A stretch of DNA of 64,000 nt from Acetobacter sacchari (GCF_017377715.1 NZ_JAFVMF010000012.1:1-64000); one strand, 5' to 3'. Positions 47,817 through 57,570 are shown, counted from the first letter of the stretch. Notes: generated from the sequence alone by a model not told the origin. Made by a program: numbers and translations.

Positions 47817-49336
47817 ACCATCGCCACAGGCGTCTCCGCGAGACGCGCTTTCATCCCGGCGATATCTCCGGCCAGCGGCCTGTCGTCGGCATACCGGGCG
47901 ACGCCGCTTCGAACGAACTCAAATATCAGACGAGTGCGCGGAGCCAGATCCCCGGCACATCCGACCAGGTCGCAGGCCTGCGCGGCCGCTAGCAGCTCGA
48001 TCGTCAGAATCAACGCGGTTCGATCGAGAATCGTCTGAGCTTTCATGACGGCCGCGGTTGCGTGGCACAGCATGTCTTCCTGCAATGCCGACGTGACGCC
48101 TCCGTCCAGACTGGCCGGAAATCCATCGCGACGATTGGCCGAAACTAGCGCAGAGGCCGTGTACTGCGCGATCATGAAGCCTGATTCCGCACCAGACGCC
48201 CCCGCCAGAAAAGCAGGCAGCCCACTCAGCACCGGGTTGAGCATCCGATCGAGGCGGCGCTCCGACATCATCCCCAGTTCCGCAATGGCGACGCCGAGCT
48301 GGTCAAAAGCCAGTCCCATATCCGGGCTGACCGCGTGCGCTTCCGACATGGCGAACGGTCCATCGGGACCGTCAAGAAGCGCCGGATTGTCTGTGACGCT
48401 CGCCAGCTCCCGATCCACGCAATCCGCCGCGTTCGCCCAGACGTCCCTGACCGCCCCATGAAGGTGCGGAATGGTCCGTAAGCTGAGCGCGTCCTGCGTA
48501 CGCTTGCCGCGGGCCGCCTCGATCCGCGCCGAACCCTCCAGAAGCTTCGCCATGCGGGCGGCGACAAGCGCCATGCCGAGGCGGGCGCGTAAGGTCGTGG
48601 ACTCAGGTCGAAAAATTACGTCCTGCCCTTCCAGACATTCGAACGTCAGGGCTGCAATAGCGTCCGCCCACTCGAGCCACCGTTCCAGCCGCGCCAGCAG
48701 AAGCGCGCCCATCCCCGTGGCGCACGGCGTGCCGTTGACGAGCGACAGCCCCTCCTTCGCCTCCAGACGCAGAGGCTCCTTGCCTATCCGCGCAAGCGTG
48801 GCGACGCCCTCCGTTTCCCGATCTTCGCCGGGCAACACAGCCGCCCCCTCCCCCACCAGTGTGAGAGCGATATGCGCCATGTGGGTCAGGTAACCGACCG
48901 ATCCGTCTCTCGGGACCGACGGCGTGCAGCCTGCGTTCAGAAGGTCGAGAATCTGCGCAACGACAGCAGGGCGGACGCCCGATCGGCCGTGCGCAAAATT
49001 ATTGACCGCAGCGACCATGATCGCCCGTGTTTCGACAGGCGGCAGTAGCGCGCCAACGCCCACGGCGTGGCTGCGCAGGATGTTATGGGACAGCGCGCTT
49101 TGAGCTTCCCGCGAGACGACGACTTCGGACAACGCGCCGACCCCTGTCGTGACGCCATAAACCCGGTCGCCGCTGGCGACGATGGCGCGACGGCGGTCGT
49201 CTCCGGCAGCCACGCGTGCGAGTGCTGCCGCTGAAAGGATCACGCGCTTCCCCTCTGCGACCGCGGCGACGTCGCGCCAACGCAGACTTTCCTTCAGTTC
49301 GATCACGCCATCGGACGATGCATGGGTGTGCGGCAT
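47804..49336 (-). CDS. Histidine ammonia-lyase-family protein lacking the MIO tripeptide
   Basis: This 510-residue protein is clearly of the HAL/PAL/TAL fold. It keeps the tyrosine loop (Tyr60, YGVTTGVG), the HAVGVG histidine (His90), the LVNGT asparagine (Asn201), KRTQDALSLR and QEDMLCHAT. At the cofactor site the family reads GSVG-ASG-DLAPLAH; here it reads GSVGYLTHMAH (residues 145-155, bases 48872-48904). The three residues that cyclise to MIO are exactly missing. It is therefore unlikely to be an ordinary histidine ammonia-lyase, despite likely automatic labelling as hutH. A HAL-fold lyase without MIO has precedent in ergothionase, which eliminates trimethylamine (recalled, not checked). 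It opens a catabolic island; no hutU or hutI is near. Confidence 0.85.
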   Translation of the reverse strand: MPHTHASSDGVIELKESLRWRDVAAVAEGKRVILSAAALARVAAGDDRRRAIVASGDRVYGVTTGVGALSEVVVSREAQSALSHNILRSHAVGVGALLPPVETRAIMVAAVNNFAHGRSGVRPAVVAQILDLLNAGCTPSVPRDGSVGYLTHMAHIALTLVGEGAAVLPGEDRETEGVATLARIGKEPLRLEAKEGLSLVNGTPCATGMGALLLARLERWLEWADAIAALTFECLEGQDVIFRPESTTLRARLGMALVAARMAKLLEGSARIEAARGKRTQDALSLRTIPHLHGAVRDVWANAADCVDRELASVTDNPALLDGPDGPFAMSEAHAVSPDMGLAFDQLGVAIAELGMMSERRLDRMLNPVLSGLPAFLAGASGAESGFMIAQYTASALVSANRRDGFPASLDGGVTSALQEDMLCHATAAVMKAQTILDRTALILTIELLAAAQACDLVGCAGDLAPRTRLIFEFVRSGVARYADDRPLAGDIAGMKARLAETPVAMVVSE

Positions 49337-49462
49337 GAGAGGAATTCCTTGCAGGCGTCAGAGTATTATCCGAGCGAACGGAATCATTCAGTCGGATCAG
49401 GATGCTCGCCAAAACAATAAGCTGGAGCAACATCCGTGAACGGACGTGGCTCCAGACGACGT

Positions 49463-50668
49463 TCAGAGGGCTGCGCGAAGTTCCCGATGCAGCACAGGAT
49501 AGCAGAACGGAATCGCAAGTCCGGCAACCACGGCGGCCATCAGCGCCAGAGTCAGAAAACTGCCGTGATCCACCACCAGCCCGCCAAGCGGCGCGCCCAA
49601 AGCGAACCCCAGCCTGTCCATTCCACTGCACAAGGTCCCCGCCTTACCAGTGTCGTCGAGAGAGGCGGCGCTCCCAAGCAGATACGCGTAAGACAGCATC
49701 GAAAACACCCAGAATCCCGTGATGGCTATGGCGTAACTCCACGGACTCCAGGCTGCGCAGGAGAAGAAGCAGGCAGCCGCGACGCCCACCAGACTGGTAA
49801 GCAACACGACGGAACGCGGCAGCATCGTCGCGATGACGGCGCCGCCGAAACTGCCAAGCACGCCAGCGATGATTCCGACAGATGACAGGGTGACGATGAA
49901 TTTTTCAGTCAACGCCAGATGGGCGCCGACACGCCCGGCGAACGACCACGCAACGCTTTGACCAAGCGACGACAACGTCCACATGACGACCAGCGCCACG
50001 CCGCCCGCGCTGAGACGCAGCGGCGCACGCTCATGGGCCATCGGCGCGTGAGGAGCCCTGCGGAGCATCAGCAGTAACGGCGTTGCGACCAGCATCGGAG
50101 CGCAAAAAGCGAGAAACGCGCCCAACGGGCCGCATAGACGCGTCGCCAGCGGCACCAGCGATATCGCCCCGACTATGACGATCAGGCCGCCGCCGCTTGC
50201 AATCGAATACACGCGATCGACGTTGCGCGACGCGGACACTGCCTGAATATAGGAGCGCGCCAAAGATCCTGAGGCGACTCCGATCAGAATTGCGCAAGTC
50301 CAGCAGGCGAGCGTCGAGCGCGCGACACTGAAGAGCAGTATGTTTGCGATTGCGCCAAGGGCCGCTCCAGCTACGGCGGTCACGACTGGCGGAAGTGGGC
50401 GATGCAGGCGCGACAGGGCGATCATCGTCAGCGACAGGGCGATGATCTCAAAAAAACCGAACCATCCGGAATTCGTCGCTGAAAAATTCGCGCCAGTCAT
50501 CAACGCGTCGACCTGAAACGGCATCGCAGAGGAGGCCAGATGCGCCGTGCCTGAACCGATACAGGCGCCGATCAGGACCGGCAGAGGCAACACAGCCACC
50601 GACGGAGAATCGTCCCGACTATTTCCTGAGTTTTCGGACTGGAAATCCGCATAACTATCCATCGTCAT
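49463..50668 (-). CDS. MFS transporter, 12-TM type
   Basis: This protein of about 401 residues has twelve hydrophobic segments in two halves with a charged loop around residue 205 (LMLRRAPHAPMAHERAPLRL). It belongs to the major facilitator superfamily. A GSGTAHLASSAMPFQVDALM first helix and a GMDRLGFALGAPLGGLVVDH late segment are typical of small-solute MFS proteins. The start is uncertain: ATGs at 50668 and 50662 both fit, and the former is used. It lies between the ammonia-lyase homologue (126 bp) and the TonB receptor (92 bp), all on the minus strand. Inner-membrane uptake of the same compound as the receptor is the natural inference. Confidence 0.88.
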   Translation of the reverse strand: MTMDSYADFQSENSGNSRDDSPSVAVLPLPVLIGACIGSGTAHLASSAMPFQVDALMTGANFSATNSGWFGFFEIIALSLTMIALSRLHRPLPPVVTAVAGAALGAIANILLFSVARSTLACWTCAILIGVASGSLARSYIQAVSASRNVDRVYSIASGGGLIVIVGAISLVPLATRLCGPLGAFLAFCAPMLVATPLLLMLRRAPHAPMAHERAPLRLSAGGVALVVMWTLSSLGQSVAWSFAGRVGAHLALTEKFIVTLSSVGIIAGVLGSFGGAVIATMLPRSVVLLTSLVGVAAACFFSCAAWSPWSYAIAITGFWVFSMLSYAYLLGSAASLDDTGKAGTLCSGMDRLGFALGAPLGGLVVDHGSFLTLALMAAVVAGLAIPFCYPVLHRELRAAL

Positions 50669-50760
50669 GCGGATATCACTCTCGATCTGTTGGTAAGCGA
50701 ATCGATTTTTGCAGAGCACAGGCGCAACCGATCACGCCCTACCCCCATTCCGATCGATTA

Positions 50761-53220
50761 TCAGAACCCAGTGCTGAAGGTCGCCAGACAGGCGAAATTC
50801 GGCGCCGCGAGAAGCTGTGCCGTGCCCGCGGTCGTTCCCGGCGAATACACGCCCGAGAGATAATGGTGATCGGCCAGATTGATGATATTCAAACGAATTG
50901 AAGGAGACTTCATGAATCCGATCTTCTTCATCCGCGCGCCGATCATCATGTCGACCTGCTTGTAACCCTTGATCTGCTCGTCATTCGTGTAAGTGCTGTA
51001 CTGCTTGTCGACATAGCGAAGCGTCACGCTGCCGAACATCGTACCGTCGTCGTAGTTGAGCGCGACTGACGCCTGCCAACGCGGCGCGGACGGCGCGATT
51101 TTCCCTTTGGTGTTGAGATATCCGCCAGTATCGTCAGGAATATTGTTATCCGTCGTGGCATAGAGGTATTCGCCAGAAGCGTAAGGCGAGAAGTGATGCC
51201 ACGGACGCAGGCCCATCTGGGCGTCCACGCCTCGGATCGTCATGCCGCCGACGTTCATCGCAACAGGCAGCGGGTTGGCGCCGTTATAGGCGTTCACCTG
51301 ATGGTTAGTGAAGTTGTAGTTGAACCCCGTGATGGACGCGTTTCCAAGGCTGCCGGAATACCGCGCGCCGACTTCTTCGACGATGCTGTATTCATTTTTC
51401 AGCTTCGTATTGCCCGTGGTGATCTGCGATCCGTTCCAGGGGTTATCGTAAGCGTTATACATCGCAGTACCGACTGGCGTGCGAAAATTGGTGTTGACGC
51501 TGGCGAAAACCATGACGTTCGGATTGACGTGGTAGTCGATGGACATCCGCGGCAAGGGCTCTGCGGTATTGTAGCCTACCTTGTAATATCCCTCGACAGG
51601 CTGACCAAACGTGCCGTCGCGCGAGATCATCGCTTCCTTGAAACCTGCAGAAATATGCAGGCGATCATTGAGAAGCGTCACCTGATCGCCGATATAGAGC
51701 ATATTGGTCATGGTGATCGTGTGGTACGACTGCTCGCTCAAAAGCGTCCCGTCTGTCAGCTTCAGATTGTAGCGACCATCGAAGTTGGCGGCCTGACCGG
51801 TCGCGGTCAGCGCGGAAAAGGGCTCGAGAGCCTGCATATCGGTATAACCAAACCACCAGCCGAACGTCAGTTCGTTGTGTTTGGTCTTGTATTTCACCGA
51901 CGAATTAAGGCCAGCGTACCCTTCGGTGCCGAGCCAGTTATACATGGCGTTGATGGCTTCGCCTTGCGCGGTGCTATAGGTGGCGGCGTTGCCGGTCGCG
52001 ATCGACGCGCCAGTCGTGCCCGTTCCGTTGTAGTTGGAGCCATTGATCGCCAGCAAACCGCCGTAATCGCCTGCGCCGTTCGAAAGGCTGCCTGCACCGA
52101 ACGGATAGGCGCCGCTTCCGTGATAGACATACGGCGAAACGTCGAAAGTCAGCTTCGGGCTCGCCTCGAAATGCATCGGCGCGCTGATCAGAATGTCGGC
52201 CCAGTTGGTCTGATAAAATTTATAGTAGCTGTTCAAACCGTTATAGCTGGCGTCGTTGACGTTATATGTACCCGAGAAATTGTGGCTCAACCCCTCCTGA
52301 TTCCACTGACTGACGGAATCGTAGGTCGGATAATACGCCGTGTTCTCATTGTTGTAGGATCCGGCGACGGAAATAAAGCTGTTGCCCCACTCCTTGATCG
52401 CCTTGAAATCCATATGACGTCGGTTGTTCCTACCGGGGCCACGCCACGCCTTGCCGGAAAGATTGGAGTAGGAAGCAAACGCGCGAACGCCGCTATGGCC
52501 GATTTCGCCAGTGTCGTAACGGATGAACTGTCGATTCAGCTGATGCGTGCCGTAGCTGACGTCTAACTCGCCGCCATGCTCGTACTTCGGATTGCGCATA
52601 TTCACGGCCATGATGCCGCCAGCGGAGTTCGTCAGTGGCGAATTCAACTCGCCCGACCCCTGCTGCAACTGCACATTATCCATGTTTTCGGAGTCGATCC
52701 ATTCCGACGAATTCGGCGTGTAGTCGTCGGGATCGTTCATCGGCGCACCTTCGAAGGTGTAGCCGATCTGCTGCTGGTTCATGCCGCGCACGGTGATCAT
52801 CGATTCATCGCTGACGCCGAACGGATCGCCCATGGCGACGTTGGCGCCCGGCGCCATCTGGATCAACGCCAATGCATTGGAGGCGGGAGACTGCTTCGAG
52901 ATATATTCGTGCGTAACCGTGCTGACGGCTTTCGCTGCAGTTTCCGCGCGCATCATGCCGCCGCCCGAAACATGCCTGTGCCCGACGGCCGCAACGGCCT
53001 CTGTTCCGGCTGCGTTAAAAACGGTCGGCGCCCGCTTTACAGGCACCGCTGCAGCGGCGCCCCCATTACGTGGAGAAATTGCCGAACTCGCCGCGGCGCT
53101 AGCGCCTGATGACCCGCGATGATGGGCTCGCGTGGCGGCTCCCGCCGCCCCTGCGAGCGCGATCGCCAAAATCGCTGAAACTGCCACGCAGCCGGTAAGG
53201 CATGTCGTGTGTTTGATCAT
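50761..53220 (-). CDS. TonB-dependent outer membrane receptor
   Basis: This 819-residue receptor starts with a signal peptide (about 1-29, ending AGAAGAATR), a low-complexity Ala/Ser linker and a plug domain around residues 90-220. ALALIQMAPGANVAMGDPFG and TVRGMNQQQIGYTFEGAPMN are the plug hallmarks. The barrel has many Asn/Tyr-rich strands and ends in the aromatic C-terminal Phe. The ATG at 53220 gives the signal peptide; the longer frame does not. It follows the RidA gene on the same strand after 357 bp. Such receptors take up siderophores or other scarce, large or poorly diffusing compounds. No TonB/ExbBD or sigma/anti-sigma pair is near, so induction by the local LysR protein is likely. 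Confidence 0.93.
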   Translation of the reverse strand: MIKHTTCLTGCVAVSAILAIALAGAAGAATRAHHRGSSGASAAASSAISPRNGGAAAAVPVKRAPTVFNAAGTEAVAAVGHRHVSGGGMMRAETAAKAVSTVTHEYISKQSPASNALALIQMAPGANVAMGDPFGVSDESMITVRGMNQQQIGYTFEGAPMNDPDDYTPNSSEWIDSENMDNVQLQQGSGELNSPLTNSAGGIMAVNMRNPKYEHGGELDVSYGTHQLNRQFIRYDTGEIGHSGVRAFASYSNLSGKAWRGPGRNNRRHMDFKAIKEWGNSFISVAGSYNNENTAYYPTYDSVSQWNQEGLSHNFSGTYNVNDASYNGLNSYYKFYQTNWADILISAPMHFEASPKLTFDVSPYVYHGSGAYPFGAGSLSNGAGDYGGLLAINGSNYNGTGTTGASIATGNAATYSTAQGEAINAMYNWLGTEGYAGLNSSVKYKTKHNELTFGWWFGYTDMQALEPFSALTATGQAANFDGRYNLKLTDGTLLSEQSYHTITMTNMLYIGDQVTLLNDRLHISAGFKEAMISRDGTFGQPVEGYYKVGYNTAEPLPRMSIDYHVNPNVMVFASVNTNFRTPVGTAMYNAYDNPWNGSQITTGNTKLKNEYSIVEEVGARYSGSLGNASITGFNYNFTNHQVNAYNGANPLPVAMNVGGMTIRGVDAQMGLRPWHHFSPYASGEYLYATTDNNIPDDTGGYLNTKGKIAPSAPRWQASVALNYDDGTMFGSVTLRYVDKQYSTYTNDEQIKGYKQVDMMIGARMKKIGFMKSPSIRLNIINLADHHYLSGVYSPGTTAGTAQLLAAPNFACLATFSTGF

Positions 53221-53577
53221 CTCGCCGCAACTCCTCACCACGACGCCCCAATGCGCCAGTTATGTCCTGCCGCATGCGGCGTCGCACACGTCGCCCCGAA
53301 AGACGCTAACCATTATTGATTATGGTTGCATATACGGAATGTGGGCGACAAGCCAAATTCAAAACATTTTCGGAACAAAAATTGAATGTTGCGATCTTAC
53401 AACACTCACCAAAATCTCCGCGAGACGCGGGACATTCAACAGCCGACGACGCCGGGCCATACTCGCCTTTTTGAGCCGGAAATCAGTCCTCGCAATTGAA
53501 CTCAAATTGGATGGAATAAACGCCGACGATCACCACAAATCACTCACCGAATTGTATATACAATACTACGTCGGCGA
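53221..53577. promoter_or_regulatory. Region upstream of the TonB receptor
   Basis: The 357-bp gap between the RidA stop and the receptor start is AT-rich in its middle (53300-53560). It should hold the receptor promoter. I found no cobalamin-type or other riboswitch signature by eye, and no Fur box. Confidence 0.45.
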
Positions 53578-53985
53578 TTATGGAAGCTCGGCAATTACGT
53601 CCACCTCAATCAACCATTCTGGCCGAGCAAGAGCCACGACGACGAGTCCAGTGAAAACCGGAAATACGCCCTTCATCCACTTGCCAAGCACACGGTAGGT
53701 CGTTTCGCGATGACGGATATCGGTCAGATACACTGTCACCTTGCAGATATGCGCGAGTTCCGCCCCACATTCGCGCAGCAGCAACTCGATATTCTGCATC
53801 ACTTTCTCCGCCTGCCCCTCCGGGTCGCCCACCGCGACATTTTCTCGCGTATCCAGATCCTGAGGAACCTGCCCGCGCAGATAGATGGTCTTGCCAGCCA
53901 CCACCGCCTGGCAGAGATCGTTATCGAGGCTCTGCTCCGGGTAGGTGGCTTTCGTATTGAACGGACGGATGCGTTTGTGAATCAT
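53578..53985 (-). CDS. RidA family (YjgF/UK114) enamine/imine deaminase-like protein
   Basis: This 135-residue protein has the RidA fold. The N-terminal piece HKRIRPFNTKATYPEQ, the KTIYLRGQVPQDLDT segment and KVTVYLTDIRHRETTYRVLG are family features. The key arginine of canonical RidA (in a Cys-x-R or similar context near residue 105) is not obvious, so this may be one of the Rid1-7 subgroups found in catabolic clusters. The ATG at 53985 gives the common start. Rid proteins hydrolyse enamine/imine intermediates from ammonia-releasing or dehydrating enzymes, which suits an ammonia-lyase cluster. Confidence 0.9.
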   Translation of the reverse strand: MIHKRIRPFNTKATYPEQSLDNDLCQAVVAGKTIYLRGQVPQDLDTRENVAVGDPEGQAEKVMQNIELLLRECGAELAHICKVTVYLTDIRHRETTYRVLGKWMKGVFPVFTGLVVVALARPEWLIEVDVIAELP

Positions 53986-54264
53986 ACTCTTGTCTTTCCC
54001 TGACAGTGACGCTCTCATCAGGAACGCCTTGCCTAAACCTGAATAGTCTCAGACGCAGCCCGGCAAGCGAGCCTGACGAAGCAGTAACCACCGCCCCCGT
54101 CACAGCCACGGTGTCCCGGCGATACGTCGCCAACGCGCGGGCGTGACGCCCAGAACATCCGAACAGTAGGGTTGCGCATCGTTCTGACCAAGCAAGGACT
54201 ACCGATGCCTATCATCAGAAAATGCGATGTAAATTTCGAAATAACAATTTTTTACAAAATTCAT

Positions 54265-54942
54265 TCATTCGTCGCCGGGCACCCCATAGGACGGGGCGCC
54301 CAGCGGATTCAGCGCACGACTAAGATAATCGCGCATTTGCGGTCGCCACAGCTCCCACAAGCCGCGCAGATCAGCGACAGGCGCCTCTGACCAGTCGATC
54401 CGCAAGTCGACAAGCGGCCACGCCTCACCCTCGACGATCTGCAATCCTGCCGAGTGCACCGGACCTGCTTCGCCGCCCACAGCCAAGCCAGCCTCCAAAG
54501 CAAGTAGAATCCTTTCAGCCAACTCCTGTTCAGGGTCGGACGCGACAAAGGCCGCAACGATCGCTGCCGGGACGCCGTCATTCGCCAGAAGGTTACCTGC
54601 GGACACGACGTTAGGCGCCAGAGCTTCCGCGTTCACGCCAAGGGTCCGCCCCCCCGACCATATCGCCCCCTCGCCATTTCCATCCACGATGGTCACCTGC
54701 CTGAATTCAGCATAGGTCGCCGCCGCAGACACCCGATCGCGGGCAGCGGCCGCCGACATTCCCCCTGCGAGAAAATCGAGAGCTTTCGGCCCCAGGCGTG
54801 GATCGGTGACGTTCTGGGTCGTCACGGCGCCAACTCCTGCGCGAGCGAAAGCGCATCGCGCCGCGACCGCCGGCGATGACGAAACGACGGCGACGCCGAA
54901 TTGACCCGTACGCTCACATCGGGCGACAATGGAAAACGTCAT
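54265..54942 (-). CDS. DUF1028 protein (Ntn-hydrolase-like)
   Basis: This 225-residue protein belongs to the DUF1028 family, recognised by the start MTFSIVARCERTGQFGVAVV and the GAVTTQNVTDPRLGPKALDF segment. The fold is expected to be Ntn-hydrolase-like, and such proteins are often found beside M20 peptidases and RidA. No function is proven. It is divergent from the LysR gene, with 60 bp between starts, so it belongs to the LysR-controlled set. RidA follows on the same strand after about 280 bp. Hydrolysis of an amide or peptide bond in the same pathway is a reasonable guess. Confidence 0.9.
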   Translation of the reverse strand: MTFSIVARCERTGQFGVAVVSSSPAVAARCAFARAGVGAVTTQNVTDPRLGPKALDFLAGGMSAAAARDRVSAAATYAEFRQVTIVDGNGEGAIWSGGRTLGVNAEALAPNVVSAGNLLANDGVPAAIVAAFVASDPEQELAERILLALEAGLAVGGEAGPVHSAGLQIVEGEAWPLVDLRIDWSEAPVADLRGLWELWRPQMRDYLSRALNPLGAPSYGVPGDE

Positions 54943-55002
54943 TCTCTATACCTCTCTATTGACGGGTGTCGGCATGCCCGATGGACCGTTCGGAGCAACT
55001 CC
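54943..55002. promoter_or_regulatory. Divergent DUF1028 / LysR operator region
   Basis: Only 60 bp separate the minus-strand DUF1028 start from the plus-strand LysR start, a classic LysR arrangement. A TCTATACCTCTCTATT stretch at 54944-54959 is the most likely operator core. GGAG at 54992-54995 is the ribosome-binding site of the LysR gene. Confidence 0.5.
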
Positions 55003-55920
55003 ATGCGGTTCACCCTGAGACAAATCGAATATTTCGTGGCGGCTGCTGAAACTGGATCGATCACAGCGGCCTCGCGACAGGTCAACATTTCGCAGCCGTC
55101 CATATCCGCAGCCATTTCCCAACTGGAGGCGGCTTTCAACATTCCGCTTTTTATCCGCCATCACGCCGCCGGATTGTCGTTGACGCCGGAAGGCCAGAGC
55201 TTTCTTCGGGAAGCGCAAAGCCTTCTGCTTCATGCGCAGGAATTCGACGCCGAAGCAGCGGGTCTGTCCAACCGGATCAATGGCCAGGTCGAAATCGGCT
55301 GCATGACGACGCTGTATTCGCTGATCGTCCCGGAACTGCTGCAGTCGTTTGAAAACCATCATCCGGCTGCGCGGCTTCTCGTCAGCGCCGGGCATCACGC
55401 CGAACTTGTGGACCGCCTGCGACGAGGGGAAATTTCCGCATGCCTCGCCTACGATCTTAACACCCCGCCGGACGTCCAGTTCGAACCGCTGGCCACCTTG
55501 CCCCCCTTTGTCATGGTGTCGACCACGCACAGGCTTGCGCGCCGCAAATCCGTTTCGCTGTCCGAACTGATCGACGAACCCTTTCTCCTGCTCGACCTGC
55601 CTCTGTCGCGTGACTACTTCCTCGGCCTGTTCAGTCAGCAGACTCTGTCGCCGAAAATCGCCGGACGTTTCGGCAGCATCGACGTTGTTCGCAGCCTTGT
55701 AGCGCGCGGCGACGGTTACGGGCTGGCGAACGCCCGGCCGCGCAACAAGGCGGCGTTGGACGGAAGGGCGCTGGCCTACCTCGCCCTGAAAGACGACGTC
55801 CGCCCGCTGCGCTACGGCATAGCGACGATCTCCGGAGTGCGACGGACCGCCCGCTGCCGCGCTGTTCTCGATGTGTGTCGCAAGCTGCTCGCCGGAAAAA
55901 AATTGCCCGGCAGCGACTGA
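55003..55920 (+). CDS. LysR family transcriptional regulator
   Basis: This 305-residue LysR protein has its winged helix in residues 1-60 (LRQIEYFVAAAETGSITAAS, then QPSISAAISQLEAAF) and an effector domain from about 90. It resembles OxyR/CynR-type LysR regulators of catabolic operons. The ATG at 55003 is supported by a GGAG 7 nt upstream and by the conserved start; the open frame extends 34 codons upstream without similarity. Its position between DUF1028 and the M20 deacetylase marks it as the local regulator of the island. The inducer is presumably the compound being degraded. Confidence 0.93.
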   Translation: MRFTLRQIEYFVAAAETGSITAASRQVNISQPSISAAISQLEAAFNIPLFIRHHAAGLSLTPEGQSFLREAQSLLLHAQEFDAEAAGLSNRINGQVEIGCMTTLYSLIVPELLQSFENHHPAARLLVSAGHHAELVDRLRRGEISACLAYDLNTPPDVQFEPLATLPPFVMVSTTHRLARRKSVSLSELIDEPFLLLDLPLSRDYFLGLFSQQTLSPKIAGRFGSIDVVRSLVARGDGYGLANARPRNKAALDGRALAYLALKDDVRPLRYGIATISGVRRTARCRAVLDVCRKLLAGKKLPGSD

Positions 55921-55930
55921 CGCGTTTCTT

Positions 55931-57100
55931 TCAGACAAGCGCATCAACGAGCTTTGACAGGAACCTCTCGCACCCGGCCAGTTCGCCACGCGTGACGTAT
56001 TCGTCCGCCTTATGCGCACGATCTATCGACCCCGGACCGCATATGATCGTGTCCAGACCAAGTTTTTCCTGAAACAGCCCGGCCTCCGTCCCGAATCCTA
56101 CAGTTACGACGTCATTACGTCCTGCTGCAGCCAGCACGAGCGCGCCTGTCGCAGAGCCCGCCTCGGCTTTAAGGCCCGGGTATGCGTTAATGACCTCGAT
56201 CCCGATTCTACCGCCCGGAAACTCGCACTGAACGCGCTCTGCATGCCGCTGCAGACGCTCGATCCAGACATCCGACGCTTCTGCGGGCAAAAGCCGCATC
56301 TCAAAGTCCACGGTACACAGATCGGGCACGATATTCAGCGCCACGCCGCCAGATATCAGCCCAACCTGCGCGGTGTTGTGCGGCGTCTCGAACATGGCGT
56401 CCTGCCGTCCGTTCGCGATCATATCCGCCTGTATGGCCTCGATTTCGGAAATCATGCGCGAAGCCATAAGAATTGCGTTGCGACCCAGCGCAGGATTAGC
56501 GGAATGCGCAGCCTGTCCATGACACGTAATCCGCGCCGCGACTTTGCCCTTGTGCGCGACGGCGATCCGTAACCCGGTCGGTTCGCCGACCACGCACCCG
56601 GCGGCGGCGAACTCCCGCTCCTGCAATCGTCGCAACAGCGAATGAACGCCGACACAACCGATTTCTTCATCATAGGAAACGGCGAGATGCAGCGGCCGAG
56701 CCAGGGACGGTCGCGCCGCCGCGTCGCGGATCGCCGTGACGGCGCAGGCCAGAAACCCTTTCATGTCGCTTGAGCCGCGTCCGAACAACTTGCCGTCGCG
56801 CTCTGTCAGGCCGAACGGATCAGTGGTCCACGACTGCCCTTCGACCGGCACCACGTCGCTATGAGCGGACAACACGAGGCCGTCTGGACGATCAGGACCG
56901 ACGCTTGCGATAAGCCCCGCGCGCCCCGGTTCGTCCCCCGGCACGATTTCCACGCGCGCGCCCGCCTCCGTCAGCGTGGCGGCGAGCCAGTCGATCAATT
57001 CAAGATTATCGTGACGACATATGGTCGGAAACGCGACGAGACGTTCCAGCAGCGCCACCGTTCCTGCCGCAGTCTTCCGATCCGAGTGCTCCGTCTCCAT
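55931..57100 (-). CDS. M20 family deacylase, ArgE/acetylornithine deacetylase type
   Basis: This 389-residue two-metal hydrolase has the metal ligands in LSAHSDVVPV (His), GRGSSDMKGFLA (bridging Asp), YDEEIGCVG (catalytic Glu-Glu), VVGEPTGL (Glu) and RAHKADEYV (His). This is the ArgE/DapE subfamily of M20, which removes acyl groups from amino acids. In a catabolic cluster it more likely releases an N-acylated intermediate than makes ornithine. It converges on the LysR gene (10 bp between stops). The start has normal length for the family. Confidence 0.92.
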   Translation of the reverse strand: METEHSDRKTAAGTVALLERLVAFPTICRHDNLELIDWLAATLTEAGARVEIVPGDEPGRAGLIASVGPDRPDGLVLSAHSDVVPVEGQSWTTDPFGLTERDGKLFGRGSSDMKGFLACAVTAIRDAAARPSLARPLHLAVSYDEEIGCVGVHSLLRRLQEREFAAAGCVVGEPTGLRIAVAHKGKVAARITCHGQAAHSANPALGRNAILMASRMISEIEAIQADMIANGRQDAMFETPHNTAQVGLISGGVALNIVPDLCTVDFEMRLLPAEASDVWIERLQRHAERVQCEFPGGRIGIEVINAYPGLKAEAGSATGALVLAAAGRNDVVTVGFGTEAGLFQEKLGLDTIICGPGSIDRAHKADEYVTRGELAGCERFLSKLVDALV

Positions 57101-57570
57101 CGCGCCGCCTCACATGAAATCATTGGCGCGCCGGAGCCCCGACGCCCGGTGCGGCCATAGCCGCACTGGACAGAATGCACGCAACCCCCATCGCCCACGC
57201 ATCGAAACTTCCGAGGCGGGGACACGCCTGCGCCTAGCCAACGCCGCCAAAATAAGCGCCGACGCCTACGAAACGATCAATCCTTGTTCAAGGCTTTAAA
57301 TCGCGGAAAGCGGGCAGGTTCCGATCTTCATTTCTATAACAGCAAACGATCCGGAGCAGGCAAGAGCATTTCCGCGTCGTTCAAATGTTTGGCGCGCTCG
57401 CCACTCTGACGACGTCGCCCATTGCGGCCAGATTGGCGCTGTCACGATAAGCTTATACAATCAGGGCCATATATGAGCCTGAAATGCAGATCGCTCAGGC
57501 TCACGCAGACCCCGGACAGCGGGCGCGACGCGCGCAAGGGGCTTCAGCTTTATCTTCGGGGAACACAGGC
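57101..57570. other. Divergent non-coding region, deacylase / amidohydrolase
   Basis: This 470-bp region lies between the M20 deacylase (minus) and the amidohydrolase (plus) and should hold both promoters. Its last 87 bases (57484-57570) are open in frame with the amidohydrolase and could be coding if the gene starts earlier. No RNA gene or strong hairpin was seen. Confidence 0.5.

Noticed and set aside
47804-49336. Ordinary hutH assignment (histidine utilisation)
   Set aside because: The MIO tripeptide is missing and hutU, hutI or hutC are not adjacent, so the simple label would mislead.
51193-52566. 457-codon plus-strand open frame opposite the TonB receptor
   Set aside because: The receptor has a signal peptide, plug and terminal Phe; the opposite frame is a shadow.
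53221-53577. Riboswitch (cobalamin type) upstream of the TonB receptor
   Set aside because: No B12-box-like sequence or matching hairpin set was visible by eye.
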